Positions 1 through 11,270 of a stretch of 64,000 nt of DNA are shown here, in pieces. Within the stretch, counting starts at the first letter, position 1; every line of letters begins with the position of its first letter. Location of the stretch: positions 207,964 through 271,963 of the forward strand of contig QNGE01000410.1 of NCBI GenBank assembly GCA_008508345.1. Direction: 5' to 3'. The DNA comes from Paragonimus westermani. Its lineage: Eukaryota > Platyhelminthes > Trematoda > Plagiorchiida > Troglotrematidae. The notes beneath the pieces were generated by a model. It was not told the DNA's origin. It did not search any database and worked only from the letters and a program-made list of their open reading frames with translations. Position numbers and translations under genes: made by a program.

Positions 1-140
1 TTTTCGTCTGACTGCTCCCCTTTGGCCTGTCTGACAAGGTTGCACCTGGAAGGACCGGAGTCCTAGTCAGCATAGCCCGCCGGATCAAAACAGTACACAA
101 GCCCGACCACCACGTCAAGGTAGCAGTATAGGTCGGGCAA
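1..140 (+). repeat. Dispersed repeat, copy 1
   Basis: The first ~140 bases match a second stretch near 39.8 kb in the same orientation. Both begin ttttcgtctgactgc, share a tttggcctg block, and run to a block reading cacgtcaaggtag / cacaaagtcaaggtag, with an internal deletion in the other copy. The repeat may continue to the left of the window. It lies just before the RTE endonuclease remains, so it may belong to that element or to an unrelated repeat. The family is not identified. Confidence 0.55.
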
Positions 141-263
141 TGGCTCAAGACTTGCAGCTATGTGCCGATCACGGTCGCTGTATTTCGTATGCACGTGTAG
201 AGGCATTGCGCTACGTAGAGACCACTCTGTTCCCCTCAGTCATAGACACAGCTTAGTCACGTA

Positions 264-2240
264 TTGGTTAGTTACAGGTGGCGCTACTCTGTTATACACC
301 GCCATACATTTTGGAGCAATCACCTGGACTCGGATCACGCCACTGCGTTTGTCCGTTTTGCCTTGTCATTTTTCCAGAGGTCATACAATCGTAAGTCCGA
401 GGTGTTTAGCAGGCATCTGGTACTGGCAAACAAATTTTCTGGTTCAAATCACTTGAAAGAAACTAACGGACATCGGAACTAAACCGCAGCAGTTACGAAA
501 GCTTGTTAGGAAGTTGCATGAGCAAGCGTCGCCCAATTACCCTTGGCTCTGAGTATGGTAACGACCGTCGAGAAGCAAAAGGCAAGCTCACTGAAAGCTT
601 GTGAAAAGACCGTGGACACCGTCTTCCTAGACAGTCGGAAGAGATGCTGCGAGCCCTCATATGTGGGAATAACGGAGACCCTTCATTCGTGAAGTTAATG
701 GCCGTCTGGTCAGTGTAAGTGAGACCATATGTAAAAAAGATGGTTTGGTTGTCACCAACCAGCCGCGCCGATGTGACAGGTGGGCTGAACATTTTGAGGA
801 ACAGTTCGGCTGGCCTCAATCAGACCACATAGACGACGGGACCGGAATGGCAAGTTATTTGCGTTTCATACGGCCCCGCATCGGAAGCAGAAGTGGCGCT
901 GGACCTCAAGTTACTGAAACGTAGCAAGGCTTCTGGAACGGATCTCATAACAGAGACAGGTTGATATTAGAACTAGCAGAACTTCTACAGACGGTTTGAG
1001 AAACTGGAGAGATACCTCGTGGTTGGTATTTGTCAACAGTATTTCTCATGTTTAAAAAACGTACCCGGAACCTGTATAACAATCATGGACGGATCGGCCT
1101 AGTATTTGTTGGGACTAAGTGAATTAATGTACTTTACATCGGTCGACTAATCCCAGGGAAAGTTAGATACACCAAAAACAAGCGGGGTTCCCATCTGGTC
1201 GAGGGTACGCTGATCACACGTGTACTGTGCGACGGATCTTGGAACATCGGCCGACCGTCTTGGTCTTTTTAGACCTGAAGGCCGATTTCGATTCGGTTGC
1301 TCGCAACATTCTCTGGAACCGTCTCCTTTGTAAAGAAGTGCCAGGGAAGTACGTGAATCTGTTGAGATCACTGTATGCTCACTTTGCAACCAGGATGAGG
1401 GTTTATGGACAGCTGTCTCGGGCGTTCACCACTTCTAGTGGTTTTTGTGAAGGGTTTCAGATTCCTCCCATTACACTCAATTTTGTCATGGGTGACATTC
1501 TGGAAGGTGCGTTTGGAGAATCCAGTGAATCTAGTGTTGAGTTTCTTCTTGACTTTAGGTTGACAGAAACTTAGTAATCGGTTGACATTGTCTTACTTAG
1601 CTCCCCTGCCGAAGACGTGCAGACTATGCTGAACAGGATGGGTGACGGAACTTGTTTTTTCATTGAATGTGTTTTGCATCCTCAAAGTACGGTGTTACTT
1701 CAAGACTGGGACATTTTCACCGCTACCTTCTTCATTACAGGTAATCCGTTTGAGACTGTGGGCAGTTTCACATACTTGGGTAACACTATCTCGTCAGCGT
1801 GCAGTATTGCTGATGAGATATCAGCGAGGATAGGTAAGGCACGAGTTACCTTTGCTACTCTGTCACCTGTGGCGCGAAGAAACCGTTCGGTTGTCGCTAA
1901 AAGGAGTATATAATACTTGTGTGCGTTCTTTTTTGCTCCATGGTTTGGAAAAGTGACCCGTTCGCAACGAAGGTATAAGCTGTGTTTGACCATCGTTGTC
2001 TCCGCCACATATTAAGTGTACTGATCGCGTAAGCAACAAAGCTGTTCTCCTGCGCGCATTCCGAAACGCTCGGGATGCGCCGTCAACTAGTCGATCAATC
2101 ACGCTGCACGGCCTGCGACGGTTGAGTCACGTAGTCCGTATGCCAGCTGAACGTTTACCTTACCGGGCACTATGTACTGTGACCACCAACACTTGGGTGA
2201 AACCGTGTAGTGGTCAGCGTGCTCATGAAATATGAGTACT
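264..2240 (+). pseudogene. Decayed RTE-type non-LTR retrotransposon (EN tail, RT, C-terminal part)
   Basis: Frameshifted pieces appear in the usual order of an endonuclease/reverse-transcriptase ORF. An endonuclease end with the S-D-H catalytic motif lies at ~326-343. A linker reading RWAEHFEEQFGWPQS lies at ~775-820. RT fingers containing KASGTDL lie at ~920-945. A palm piece reads VFLDLKADFDSV at ~1259-1297, followed by a C-terminal part with the phrase SFTYLGNTISS and DEISARIGKAR, and a tail resembling LRRLSHVVRMP to about 2230. Known RTE elements have a YADD box; here its position is broken by a stop and only VDIVLL survives. Stops and frame changes make this a dead copy. Both ends are uncertain. 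Confidence 0.75.
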
Positions 2241-5200
2241 CTGATTAATCCACGGAGCTAGATGAGTAGGTATCGCTTGCAGTCGTACCATTTCCAGTTT
2301 TTCCGCTTAGTCTCCTTTTATTGTTTCTCAAAACTTTTAACTAATGTCTTCCTCTTCTGAATCATTGTTGAGGTGGGTGGCTGTCCAAGCCACAGTACCC
2401 CCTGATCAGGCTCAAAACCATTGTGCTCATGATGATGAGTTGTTCCGTTTGCTGCCTTTAATGTCGCTAGGTGCTCAATGGGGTGTAGTCTTGACGGTCG
2501 CAAACTGCGTTGTTAGGATCACCCCAAAATGGCCTTTCGGTCAAATAATCAGTTGCACACAAACTAAGCTGGTTAACTTTTATGCCATGTGGGCGATCAC
2601 CTACGTCAGGAGTTGAAAACGATTCGAAATGGTCAGTATTGTCGCTGGCACTAGTATTATAAGCTTCCAGTCCGGAGGAAAACTTTTGCTGCATTTAGTT
2701 GATTGGATTCACTGAGGTTACATTGTGCCAATGGGCTTATTTGAAAAGATGACTGGTTGGTCTTTGATGTTTGCGTGGACTTGGTTGTCATCCTTAACTC
2801 ATTTTAAACAAATGAGGTAACTCGAAATAAACTTCCAAGAGCATTCAGGTCCCATAAGGTGACCTTGATTTTGCTCAGTTTCGTAGTGCACATCTAACAT
2901 CATAGGATTGTCGTCCTTCGATTCCTTGTTAGATGACCACCCTATGGCACCAAAATTTCATCTTTCTGTTACATGTAGTGCACTGACAGTGTGAACGTCT
3001 CTTGAGTCAACGGAGGCTGTGTAGCTGTATTAACACGTCCATCAGCATTATGGACTTGCCTCTTCAAGACGCACGCCGGCAGACCGTACTGTCACGCCCA
3101 TGCAGTGTTTCCACCATTTATTTGCATTTTTGTAGACACTGAGAGACAGTCACTTCTGGAATTGCATCTATGTGCATATGTTGAATTTTAAACCGCCGTA
3201 TAGAGGATACATTTACCGAGACATTGCACTCGATTTTACCAGTTCCATGGTAGTTTTCTTCTCTCTTTTGGTGTGTAAAAAATGGTTGTTTGCATGCGAC
3301 TACGTTGGGGGCCGATCTCGTTAATTATCTATCACGGTCTTTAGGTTACGTTTTGGCCTCTTATGTGGTACCACTTACCGGCGTGCCTGTTCGCTCACAC
3401 TCACTGTGCCCGTGTGATTCTCGTAATCTGTTGCTGGAGACTTTAAGCAGGTGTTAATTACTCGACTTCACTTGTGTGAAAGTTGCCGTTTTTGAACAGT
3501 TATTGAAGCGAGATAGCGGAGTTCTAACAGCGCCTTCTCTCACTTGGAACTTGTTTGCATTGAGAAAGTGTGGACATCTTGACGCTAAGTGTTTAGTTTC
3601 ATATATGAGGGTTTCTTTAAATTAAACCTCCTCTCTCGTGTTTTTGACCTGGCATAAGGCTTTTCGTACGTTTGTATTGACATTTTGCTACCGATAATAT
3701 ACCCACTCCTTATATCTAGCTTCATTATCAGTGTCATTCATTAGTTCGTTTGGAGATCCCTGTCTGCCGTGACATGTAATTTCTCTACATCTGTTCATCT
3801 TTTCACTCTTTAACTCTTCGGTTTTAGTACAAATGGTCCGTTTTATCTTACATCGAGTCACAGTGTTTGCGTTAGGGAAGAAGCGAAGGAATAACTTCCC
3901 TTTATAATACGTTTCGTGGTGTAATCGAACATCGGATACATCAGTCTTTCTAATTTCTGGTTAGGGGCGTTGTGGGAAAGACAAACATGAATCCAAACCA
4001 AATCTTGCATCCAATTACGTCTTTTCCAGAGAGTATCACCAAACCACACAAATATCAGAAATACGCGTTGGACTGGAGAAGGCAACATACATGGCGTGTA
4101 TTTGTAAAAAAAACATTTTCACCCACTCATTACTAACCGCCATAAACCTGATCAGAGGATACTTGGGTTCCAGACGCTTCTAACCGCACCCGTGACGCGG
4201 GGTAAACTAAACAAGCAAGGGAGTACCAAAAAGACAAAAATAGATGCGACGAGACAAAACAAATTAACTAGAAATGTCGTGAACGTACACATGCCAATAA
4301 CCGCGACATTTTACACTGTAGGCCATTGTTTCTAAACAAGGATTGGGGCAATCACGAGGTCCTCAACCGGGGAGGCGACACCTATGCAATTTACTCCATG
4401 GAACAATGAAGATCTGTATATTTCGTGACCATTCAATTGCTTGACCACTCCGTCGTTCTTATCTAACTGTCTTAACGGATAATAGCCGTTGTGGCAGTCG
4501 TTCAGCTGATATGGACTGTGCAACCGCGGGTTACCTATTTCAACACTGAAATCATTGTGGTCAAAATCTTACGCACCGATGAACCACATCCTTTGACGAC
4601 GGGGTATTTACAATGTTAATGTCATCCTTGGCAATCAGCAGGACACTAGAGTTTGCGTTGGCTTGTAACGTGGCTTTCGTGGTTTCGCATTTTTTGTCGA
4701 TTGTCAGGAAGGTTGTCAGACATGAATGTCAAGCACAGTAATAAAACTTTGACTTTGCTTCGTCCTTCAACCATAATGACCACATAGATGGTCTCCCCTA
4801 TTGTTCCTCTTGACTCATCTGCAACTCTATACCGGTGATTGATACTGCTACTCATCTGCCACTTGGACCAATTGATCCATCATTATTCCGATTCTCACGA
4901 ATTCGGTTGATAAGCGAAATATTTTTGATTCACCTATCAAAAACGTACCGCAGAGCTTACGTTTTGTAATGACCTCGTCTTGAATTGATGTTTTTCACCC
5001 TGTCGCTGTTTATTCAAATTTAAATACTTCAATCCAAAGCCCTAGTATCTAGCGATTTCCTAGCAATCCTGGTTTTCAGTCTGATTCACTTGCTTTTTGA
5101 GTTTCTAGCCTCCACTTCCCGATCTACGGGGATCATTCTTGGGCTTATCAGTATAACAGGGTTTATGCTCGCTAATTCAAATGGTGACTCCAACCTGACT

Positions 5201-5324
5201 AAGGCCTAGCTGAAATTTCAGTCTGTCACACTGGTAGCCTCATTTGGGCTTTTTTTTACCTGTTTGTCTTCAGTTTGAATTGTTGGGTTGCATGGCTGTT
5301 TGTTTGGCGCTTTAACTGACTAAT
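2241..5324. other. Stretch without a recognisable gene
   Basis: Only short open frames with no convincing splice sites or known domains are seen. One minus-strand frame at 4332-4523 weakly resembles the middle of a gypsy reverse transcriptase (a GYYPL segment followed by YRSSLFHGVN), but the match is too faint to call. Confidence 0.4.
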
Positions 5325-6131
5325 ATGTCAAGTTTAGGATCAAAACGCATTCGTTTCTCTCAGATGTTCGTTAACCGTTTGTTTAATCCCTCAGCAAAGA
5401 CCAATACTGTCCCGGTACAACGCGCTCCATCCGTGGTAGCCAAGGTTACTGCGGAATCACAACCCAGTGCTTCAAAGTTGGCCGAATTCGATTTCGACGA
5501 GGGCTCTGTCCAGGCACTTTTTCCCGCATCGGGTGCTGAGAGCGCTTTGTCCGGTGCAAATCCACCGCTTAGACGAGTTGGTGGCCTTGGGCGACATCCA
5601 CCTCGTCAACCAAGGGTGGCCAATATGGACAAAATTTTGAACGATCTGTTTCGAAATCGAAGAGATGCAGGCCCTCAGCAACATGAGACGACTGACCTTA
5701 CAAAATGCGCTGTACCTGCATCCGAGACGGTCTCCACGTTAGTAAGCGATGATAAACATACCGACGTAATGCAGAGCAGTGAACTGGTGGAGGTCACGGC
5801 GGGTGTCGCTCAGTCTCCTATTGGAAATAGCTTATCAATGATACCTTGTGATTCAGAGCCTTTCCAGGCGGAATCAGGGTTGGGGGGCAGTTTTCCAACC
5901 ACAGTATCAAATCCAACTCAGTCTCTACCACCGACGGCTATGTTGGATAGTGTTTCGACGATGCCAACTCCCACAGACAATGACAACGTGTCTGTTGGAT
6001 CAAATCAGGAGCATTGTACTGCCTCTCAATCGGACTGTGTAGCGACCCATTTGCATAACACCGTTACGGTTTCTGAACCTTGGAACTCCCAAATTCCTTC
6101 GCAACTTGCTCAAGCTCAGATCGTTGACTAG
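5325..6131 (+). CDS. Hypothetical disordered protein, 268 aa
   Basis: This is a single open frame from ATG to TAG. The product is not recognised. It is low in hydrophobic residues and rich in Ser, Thr, Pro, Gln and acidic residues, so most of it is probably unstructured. The first ~35 residues are basic (SKRIRF, NRLFNPSAK). A basic/proline patch (LRRVGGLGRHPPRQPR) at ~82-97 precedes a short amphipathic piece, MDKILNDLFRNRR (~100-112). The rest is an S/T/P-rich tail. No signal peptide or membrane segment is seen. It could be a small intronless gene, the large exon of a split gene, or a retroelement ORF. It converges with the receptor-like gene on the other strand, whose stop lies ~730 bp away. 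Confidence 0.5.
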   Translation: MSSLGSKRIRFSQMFVNRLFNPSAKTNTVPVQRAPSVVAKVTAESQPSASKLAEFDFDEGSVQALFPASGAESALSGANPPLRRVGGLGRHPPRQPRVANMDKILNDLFRNRRDAGPQQHETTDLTKCAVPASETVSTLVSDDKHTDVMQSSELVEVTAGVAQSPIGNSLSMIPCDSEPFQAESGLGGSFPTTVSNPTQSLPPTAMLDSVSTMPTPTDNDNVSVGSNQEHCTASQSDCVATHLHNTVTVSEPWNSQIPSQLAQAQIVD

Positions 6132-6520
6132 TGGCTGCCGCTGATTAAACACACGGACACTGTACAATCCCTTCCCTCTCTCTGACGTTTCACAATTGTT
6201 TTTCACAACTGTTGATTTCGCTTATGTTTTAAATCTCGCCCTGAGTGTTTCGCGCTTGTATGACATCCTTATCATGATGTCTATTCTCTCGCTCACTTGC
6301 AGTTATAGAATGGCGATTTGGAAGTCATCTGTGATATGACAGCGGAACTTTCAGACTCCATCCCCTGTTTCTCGTCGCATTGTGCAATTTTCGTTACATT
6401 GTGCGGTCGTACCATTTCAGATTTACGACAATTGTAGTATTTTGTAGTTTTTTAATCAAAGAGGTAACTACAAGTGAGTGGTTGGGTGTTGAATACTTCC
6501 AGGTTTCTGGCTTTCTAGAT

Positions 6521-6718
6521 TTACCATCTTCCAGTCAGTTTGTACATCTTCGAGTTCAAAACATGCTTCTTGTTTTTAATGATTTTTGCACCTTTAATTT
6601 CCAACTCAATGAATCCATACTGGTGGACAGTTGAGCCATGACAAAGCACCTCCCGGAACATTAGAGCCAACATTTCCCGAAGTCGAGCGAGATAGTTGGC
6701 ATATAGCTCCCCGTCCAT
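6521..6718 (-). CDS. Candidate short exon, 65 codons
   Basis: An ATG at 6718 opens a frame reading MDGELYANYLARLREMLALM and onward, helical and charged, to a stop at 6521. A possible donor (AAAG|GTGCAA) lies inside it. It is just downstream of the receptor-like gene on the same strand (stop at 6860), so it could be a following exon, a second cistron of a trans-spliced flatworm operon, or chance. No family is recognised. The rest of 6132-6859 holds nothing else I can name. Confidence 0.25.
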   Translation of the reverse strand: MDGELYANYLARLREMLALMFREVLCHGSTVHQYGFIELEIKGAKIIKNKKHVLNSKMYKLTGRW

Positions 6719-6859
6719 TTTGGCTTCCCTTCGATTACCGTCGTTCCGGGCATTGCCGGGTGTTTCCAACGATTACACGACAGTAACAACTGATTTCAGT
6801 GCGGGATTTTTTTTTCATCTTGTGTATGGTCCGCTTTTTCTAAACAGAACATTGTAAAG

Positions 6860-8170
6860 TCAGTTTCTTTCACGTGTCTGCGTGTGTAGCCTTCTCTGTA
6901 ACTTTTGCAGTTCTACCGGTAAATCCTTTTGTCTCGTTAACCACTTTGTAGCGTATTGGACATATATAGGTGGTAAACCATGCGCCACTTCCAACAGTGC
7001 CCGATAATAGCCAGTGTCGAAACTGCTTTCCTCCGAGGTCACTATCGCTTGTCGAGGTATTTTGACCTTAAATTTAGCCAATATGTCCAGAATATGTGAG
7101 TTTTGTCCGAAAAGATACCCAACACACATTAGACACCAATTCCTTACCTCGGGCACATGCAGATAGCATAGCCCAAGGTGACTGGTAATCAGCAACATTT
7201 CTACTCCGTCGGTGATGTCCAGAAGACTTTTCAAGAAGACCAAGGCGATACGTTTTTCCATCGACTCGATCGTGCTTGTCGGATTGTAGATAATTGTATG
7301 TATGCCGATGGAATATAGAACTTTCCCAATGCGCACAACAGCGACCGGGGTTGTACGCCAAAGCGTAAGTTTCAGGTTTACACATAGGCCAAATATCCGT
7401 GTTCGCAAATTTCCGAGAATATTGCTCAAAACAGTCTTTCCCGTGTTTACGCTCGTGATACAGCGTAATGCGTGCTTTAACCTGTGGTGTTCTTTTATCG
7501 TGCCGATGTTAATAAACAGAATTGCGGTGGCCTGCAAAATTCCGTTGCAGAGTAGTGCTTGATGCAAGTCAACAAAGAACACCGAACTTTTTGCCCAACT
7601 CGGGTCTGCGGAGCAGATAAACAGGCCGTGCGCGATCCACAGCTGGTAAGTGATGGGGATGACCGCTGCAAAAGCAGTTCCAATGATCAAGCAAGAGAAA
7701 ATAGCGCTCATCATTACCGATGTGGATATCTCCCGAGTTTTTGTCACTGATGTGCACACGAAGTGGGAAAGTGCTTCCAAGAACAACAGATTTATTCGTG
7801 CTGTGTTCAACAACGCACTCACATAGTTGGCCGTTTTGCACCCCAAGTGTCCTACGTTCTCCAGCTGTATGCTGTGAAGCATGAACCAAGGCACTCCTTT
7901 AGGAAGCACGATCATAATTAAACCGTTATGAATTAGATACAGCGTGTCGAGCGTGACGCATGCTAGGCTGAGAATGCGCTGGTAAGGTTGTAGTGGTGCG
8001 ACATGTAAAAATACATATACAAGGATAAATTCGTTAACAAGGCCGATAAGTAGTATTGGTACCAACAGCAAACTGATCAGTCCTCCAATCACAACGAGTA
8101 TTTTACATTTCGCATAGTACGCGGGGCACGCCTGGTACAGTTGCTCCCCAAAGTGGTACAATGGATCCAT
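6860..8170 (-). CDS. Putative seven-transmembrane GPCR-like receptor, intronless, 436 aa
   Basis: The first ATG after an upstream in-frame stop is at 8170. The open frame runs another 9 codons upstream without an ATG. Hydrophobic helices are seen at about residues 24-55, 65-92, 112-138, 152-178, 199-224, 307-337 and 344-366. A Cys before helix 3 (C111, in HLGCKTANY) and one in the next extracellular loop (C186, in LFICSADP) fit the disulfide typical of rhodopsin-like receptors. Helix 7 contains GQNSHILDIL where NPxxY would be expected, and the DRY site at the end of helix 3 is replaced by EALSHF. A basic loop of ~80 residues separates helices 5 and 6, with a ~70-residue soluble tail. Flatworms carry divergent lineage-specific rhodopsin-like receptors; membership here is inferred. 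A different multi-pass membrane protein is possible. Confidence 0.65.
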   Translation of the reverse strand: MDPLYHFGEQLYQACPAYYAKCKILVVIGGLISLLLVPILLIGLVNEFILVYVFLHVAPLQPYQRILSLACVTLDTLYLIHNGLIMIVLPKGVPWFMLHSIQLENVGHLGCKTANYVSALLNTARINLLFLEALSHFVCTSVTKTREISTSVMMSAIFSCLIIGTAFAAVIPITYQLWIAHGLFICSADPSWAKSSVFFVDLHQALLCNGILQATAILFINIGTIKEHHRLKHALRCITSVNTGKTVLSNILGNLRTRIFGLCVNLKLTLWRTTPVAVVRIGKVLYSIGIHTIIYNPTSTIESMEKRIALVFLKSLLDITDGVEMLLITSHLGLCYLHVPEVRNWCLMCVGYLFGQNSHILDILAKFKVKIPRQAIVTSEESSFDTGYYRALLEVAHGLPPIYVQYATKWLTRQKDLPVELQKLQRRLHTQTRERN

Positions 8171-9440
8171 TTTTGCCTGCTTTTCTCGGTCTATCACAGC
8201 CAGATGGTTATTTCAAATCCCACCAAGTTCGGTCACGTGGCCAATCGATAATATCGGTATCGTGAAGGCCGTAATAAGTATGGTATTCTGTCTTTGATCT
8301 AATTTGTGGGCTTGTGTCGTTTCATGGGTGCGTGCTTTGGCTTGACAACTTCATCGGAGGGTAGAACGTTAAATGCTGATACTAGAGTAGCATGATGTGA
8401 CCGTCTGTCCTCGGACGAGTGTGGCGTGCAAATGTGTGTTTTTGTTCGTAGTCCCGTTGAGACGCATAAGTCGTGTGTTGGTTTCCCCCAAATAAACTGT
8501 GCCACCCGCCTTCTGGGTTCACAACACTAGTAATTTCTCGCGTCTTTCTCATTATCTTTGCTTACTTCGTTTTCGTACGCTAGACTCAGTTTTCACTTTG
8601 AATGAATGCATTCAGTTGTATACAGTCTTATCGCATTTCGGGGCCTTGGACTTCAAATCTTGTAGCTGAGATGCTGCGGTGTCGTCACTGCCACTAATTG
8701 TAGCGATTATAACTGATGAATTGGATGGAGCGCCTTCCAAGGCTTTTCCGATGAGTTCATATAAGTTTATTCTGACAACTGCTCCAGAAGAGAATATGAG
8801 CTGTTTTGCAAATCAAGCGCCTGTAGTTGAAATTTGTGGTGTCTAGAGGATAAAAAATTGTTGGATAAGTTTTACAAAATTCGAAACTCCCGCTCGATTG
8901 ACAAGTCTCGTTCATGGGGACAGTGTTTAACAGAACTGCTCGTGAGAAATAAATGCTAAGCCAAGGAAATTAAATTGCACGTACTTGCGATCTCGTGGCG
9001 CAGTGATTAAATCTTTGGATTATTATTCTGATACTTATTCACCGGCTGTATACTCAGCTTCTCGTTACACGTAGTGCTGCGAACCTGACCAAGTCTGAAG
9101 CAGCTGCTCATCATTTCACTTGCAGAACCTCTATCAGCTCCTGGGACGGTGATGAACGTTTGCTACTCTGTAAATCTGTCAATGGACGGGTCATCGTTTT
9201 TTACCAAGTATAACCCCTAAAAGTGTTAGCAGGACGTATACTATGCCCAGCTTCGAGATGATCGTTTTTTGTGTCCATTTTACGTAAGCGACTATGGCTG
9301 AACGGTCAGAGGTGTGGATTCGGGCATATCTGATGGTATTTGAACGGGGCGGTGATAAACGCTCATTCTATAGGCTGGAGTTCCTTTTCTGATCACAGCC
9401 CAAATCTGACCAGTGCATGCAGTACCCGTCCTGAAACAGT
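8171..9440. other. Stretch without a recognisable gene
   Basis: This is the presumed upstream region of the receptor-like gene on -. No clear promoter element, exon with both splice sites, or repeat family is recognised. Confidence 0.4.
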
Positions 9441-9459
9441 CGCTCATCGACACGTCCCC

Positions 9460-9545
9460 CCACCAATGCTTTAATTTCGGACTTCACTAAAATCGTTGAA
9501 CGCTGCCTCGTTCAGAAGCTTCTATGCCACCTAAATTGCTAGTTT
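9460..9545 (+). pseudogene. Small non-LTR reverse-transcriptase relic
   Basis: A short frame reads LISDFTKIVERCLVQKLL. It resembles the conserved RT segment of CR1/Jockey-type elements in which 'PISLTP…SKIxERxL' precedes the palm. Only this block is convincing and flanking frames are broken. It may be a fragment of the same element type as the relic at 19.4-20.1 kb. Confidence 0.4.
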
Positions 9546-9724
9546 CAACTTTAGTTTACTATTGCATACTCGCAAGGTCACAATAAACACCTATCACTCG
9601 ATGTTCCATTTTTCATACGTGTGTGGTGTTCGATTATCTCGCCATCCGACACAAGTCACTATTTTCTTGAAAGTTCTGAAATTGGTATCACAAGTTATTT
9701 TATTAACATTTTTGTCTAATTTAG

Positions 9725-9799
9725 CGCTTGTAGCACCGATCGTCATTGTACCACGCACGAACGAATTACTAGCGGAATGCTCGAGACTTGGTTTAAAAG
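9725..9799 (+). CDS. Candidate internal exon, 75 nt
   Basis: The sequence has a pyrimidine-rich acceptor (tttttgtctaatttag) at 9709-9724 and a donor AAAAG|GTATTG at 9799/9800. The enclosed open frame reads LVAPIVIVPRTNELLAECS and then RLGLK. Length is a multiple of three. No matching neighbouring exon was identified, so this could be chance. Confidence 0.25.
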
Positions 9800-10284
9800 G
9801 TATTGTTCATACGTATGTGCCACTCGTATGAAGCTATTGCTAACAGACTGATATGTGTACTTGTGAACACGTGGTCAAACGTCGCGAGTATTATTCAGCT
9901 TCAGTTGATATGTTCAACCGTTAGTGTAGGTTTTGATTAGTATCAGTGAGTTGAGCCTGAGAAAGGGTTCCTGTTTTTGGTTGTATGCATTACAGAACAT
10001 TCTGGCCAACGCGTACAGAGAGGCTGATGTGAGCATTCGTTACTAAACGCAACAACTGTCTATTCACTTCGATTGGGGTGAAAGCTCAAACTGTAACGAG
10101 AACGTTAGCAACCATTAAGAAGTAGGAAGTGTATGAGCAATGTGTTATCCCCGGCCAACTTTGAATAGATGTGTTAAGGTATAGGTAAAGGCTGTGTTCG
10201 GTCGGGAACTACTTTAAATTGTTTGGAACACTGGAACTACAATATCCCTGCTTACTATTGCTAACTTACAATATGCAGTAAAGC

Positions 10285-10473
10285 ATGGGTGACTTCCTTG
10301 GACGTGTAGGAAAATCAATGAACACACGCAACGCTCCCTCTGCTCACGGCAGCACTACTGCTGATCAGAGCCTGCAAACCCAAGAAGTGTACAATGGTGC
10401 ACGAATAGTTGTCGGTGGAAAATGGTTTAGATGTTTGTTTAAGTTTGGGTTGTCCGTCCAGCCGCATTTTTAA
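10285..10473 (+). CDS. Candidate first exon or small ORF, 62 codons
   Basis: An ATG lies six bases after an acceptor-like sequence (cttacaatatgcag at 10264-10277). That arrangement would fit a cis- or trans-spliced 5' end; flatworm mRNAs are often trans-spliced. The frame begins MGDFLGRVGKSMNTRNAPSA, polar and Ser/Thr/Gln-rich, and closes at 10473. No family is recognised and the donor is unclear. The remaining parts of 9832-10972 show only unsupported open frames. Confidence 0.25.
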   Translation: MGDFLGRVGKSMNTRNAPSAHGSTTADQSLQTQEVYNGARIVVGGKWFRCLFKFGLSVQPHF

Positions 10474-10972
10474 TCATTAAGCACGCGTGCCTCTTCGACT
10501 TAAACTCCATGTTGGTCGGCAGACTATTCAAAAAAGTTTACATCATCGAGGACATATGTAGTTGCCTCCTTCTCTAGACAATCCTCACTTAAGACCGCTT
10601 CCGTTCTCTCTTTGGGTGACGTTGTTCTCATTGACATATGTACTAGTAGTTGGTCAACCGCAGGGGAATGTGGAGCAGTCTCCAACGTGTTAGAACGTAT
10701 GAAAGAATGGGTCTCAGTATATGAGATTCCCAGAAGAGCAGTTACAGCACTCTTACTAATAATCAATCCTTTGGCGACATCTATGTCAACTGACGTTCGT
10801 TCTTCGAGGAGTACACTCCGTGATTGCCTTTCAAAATAAATATCTGGTGGACAGTATGCTCATTTTGGTTTGCAAACTGCCCTGCTATGCATGCCATATG
10901 ATACATCACTACCCGATGTCCGAAGTACTATCTAAGCACGTAGACAGCCTCAGCGTTGGCACTAATGCTCTA

Positions 10973-11270
10973 GCGGTCCCTCGGTTGCTTGAAAATTAGC
11001 TTCTTTGGTTTGCTTACTTAGAAGCAGAATTTTTCGACAACGGAATTTTATCTGGTCAATCAAGGTTCTGTCAGTTGTTAGCCAGGTTTCCGAGCAAAGT
11101 CACCACACAGCTTCGCGATTTTACGGTAAACCAACCGGTAGAGCACAAGTACGAGACCTCAAAAAAGACAGTTATTAATTGGGCGAAACCCACCGAAAAG
11201 AACCGAGTATAGAAAATTTTCCACGACCTTAAACTGTTAAAGGGGTTTAGTACTCCAGAAAGAGCACCCC
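10973..11270 (+). pseudogene. Gag relic of a CsRn1-type LTR retrotransposon
   Basis: Read in one frame, this stretch aligns over ~100 codons with the N-terminal half of the complete Gag at 56115. VPRLLEN*LLWFAYLEAEF corresponds to [36 protein letters not shown] corresponds to [16 protein letters not shown], and VEHKYETSKKTVINW to [15 protein letters not shown]. Two in-frame stops, after LLEN and after KNRV, inactivate it. No Cys-His box, pol or LTR was found next to it, so it is an isolated old fragment. The divergence suggests a different and older lineage than the complete copy. Confidence 0.75.

Noticed and set aside
4332..4523. Gypsy reverse-transcriptase relic on -
   Set aside because: A GYYPL…YRSSLFHGVN pattern is suggestive, but catalytic residues are absent and neighbouring frames do not continue the match.
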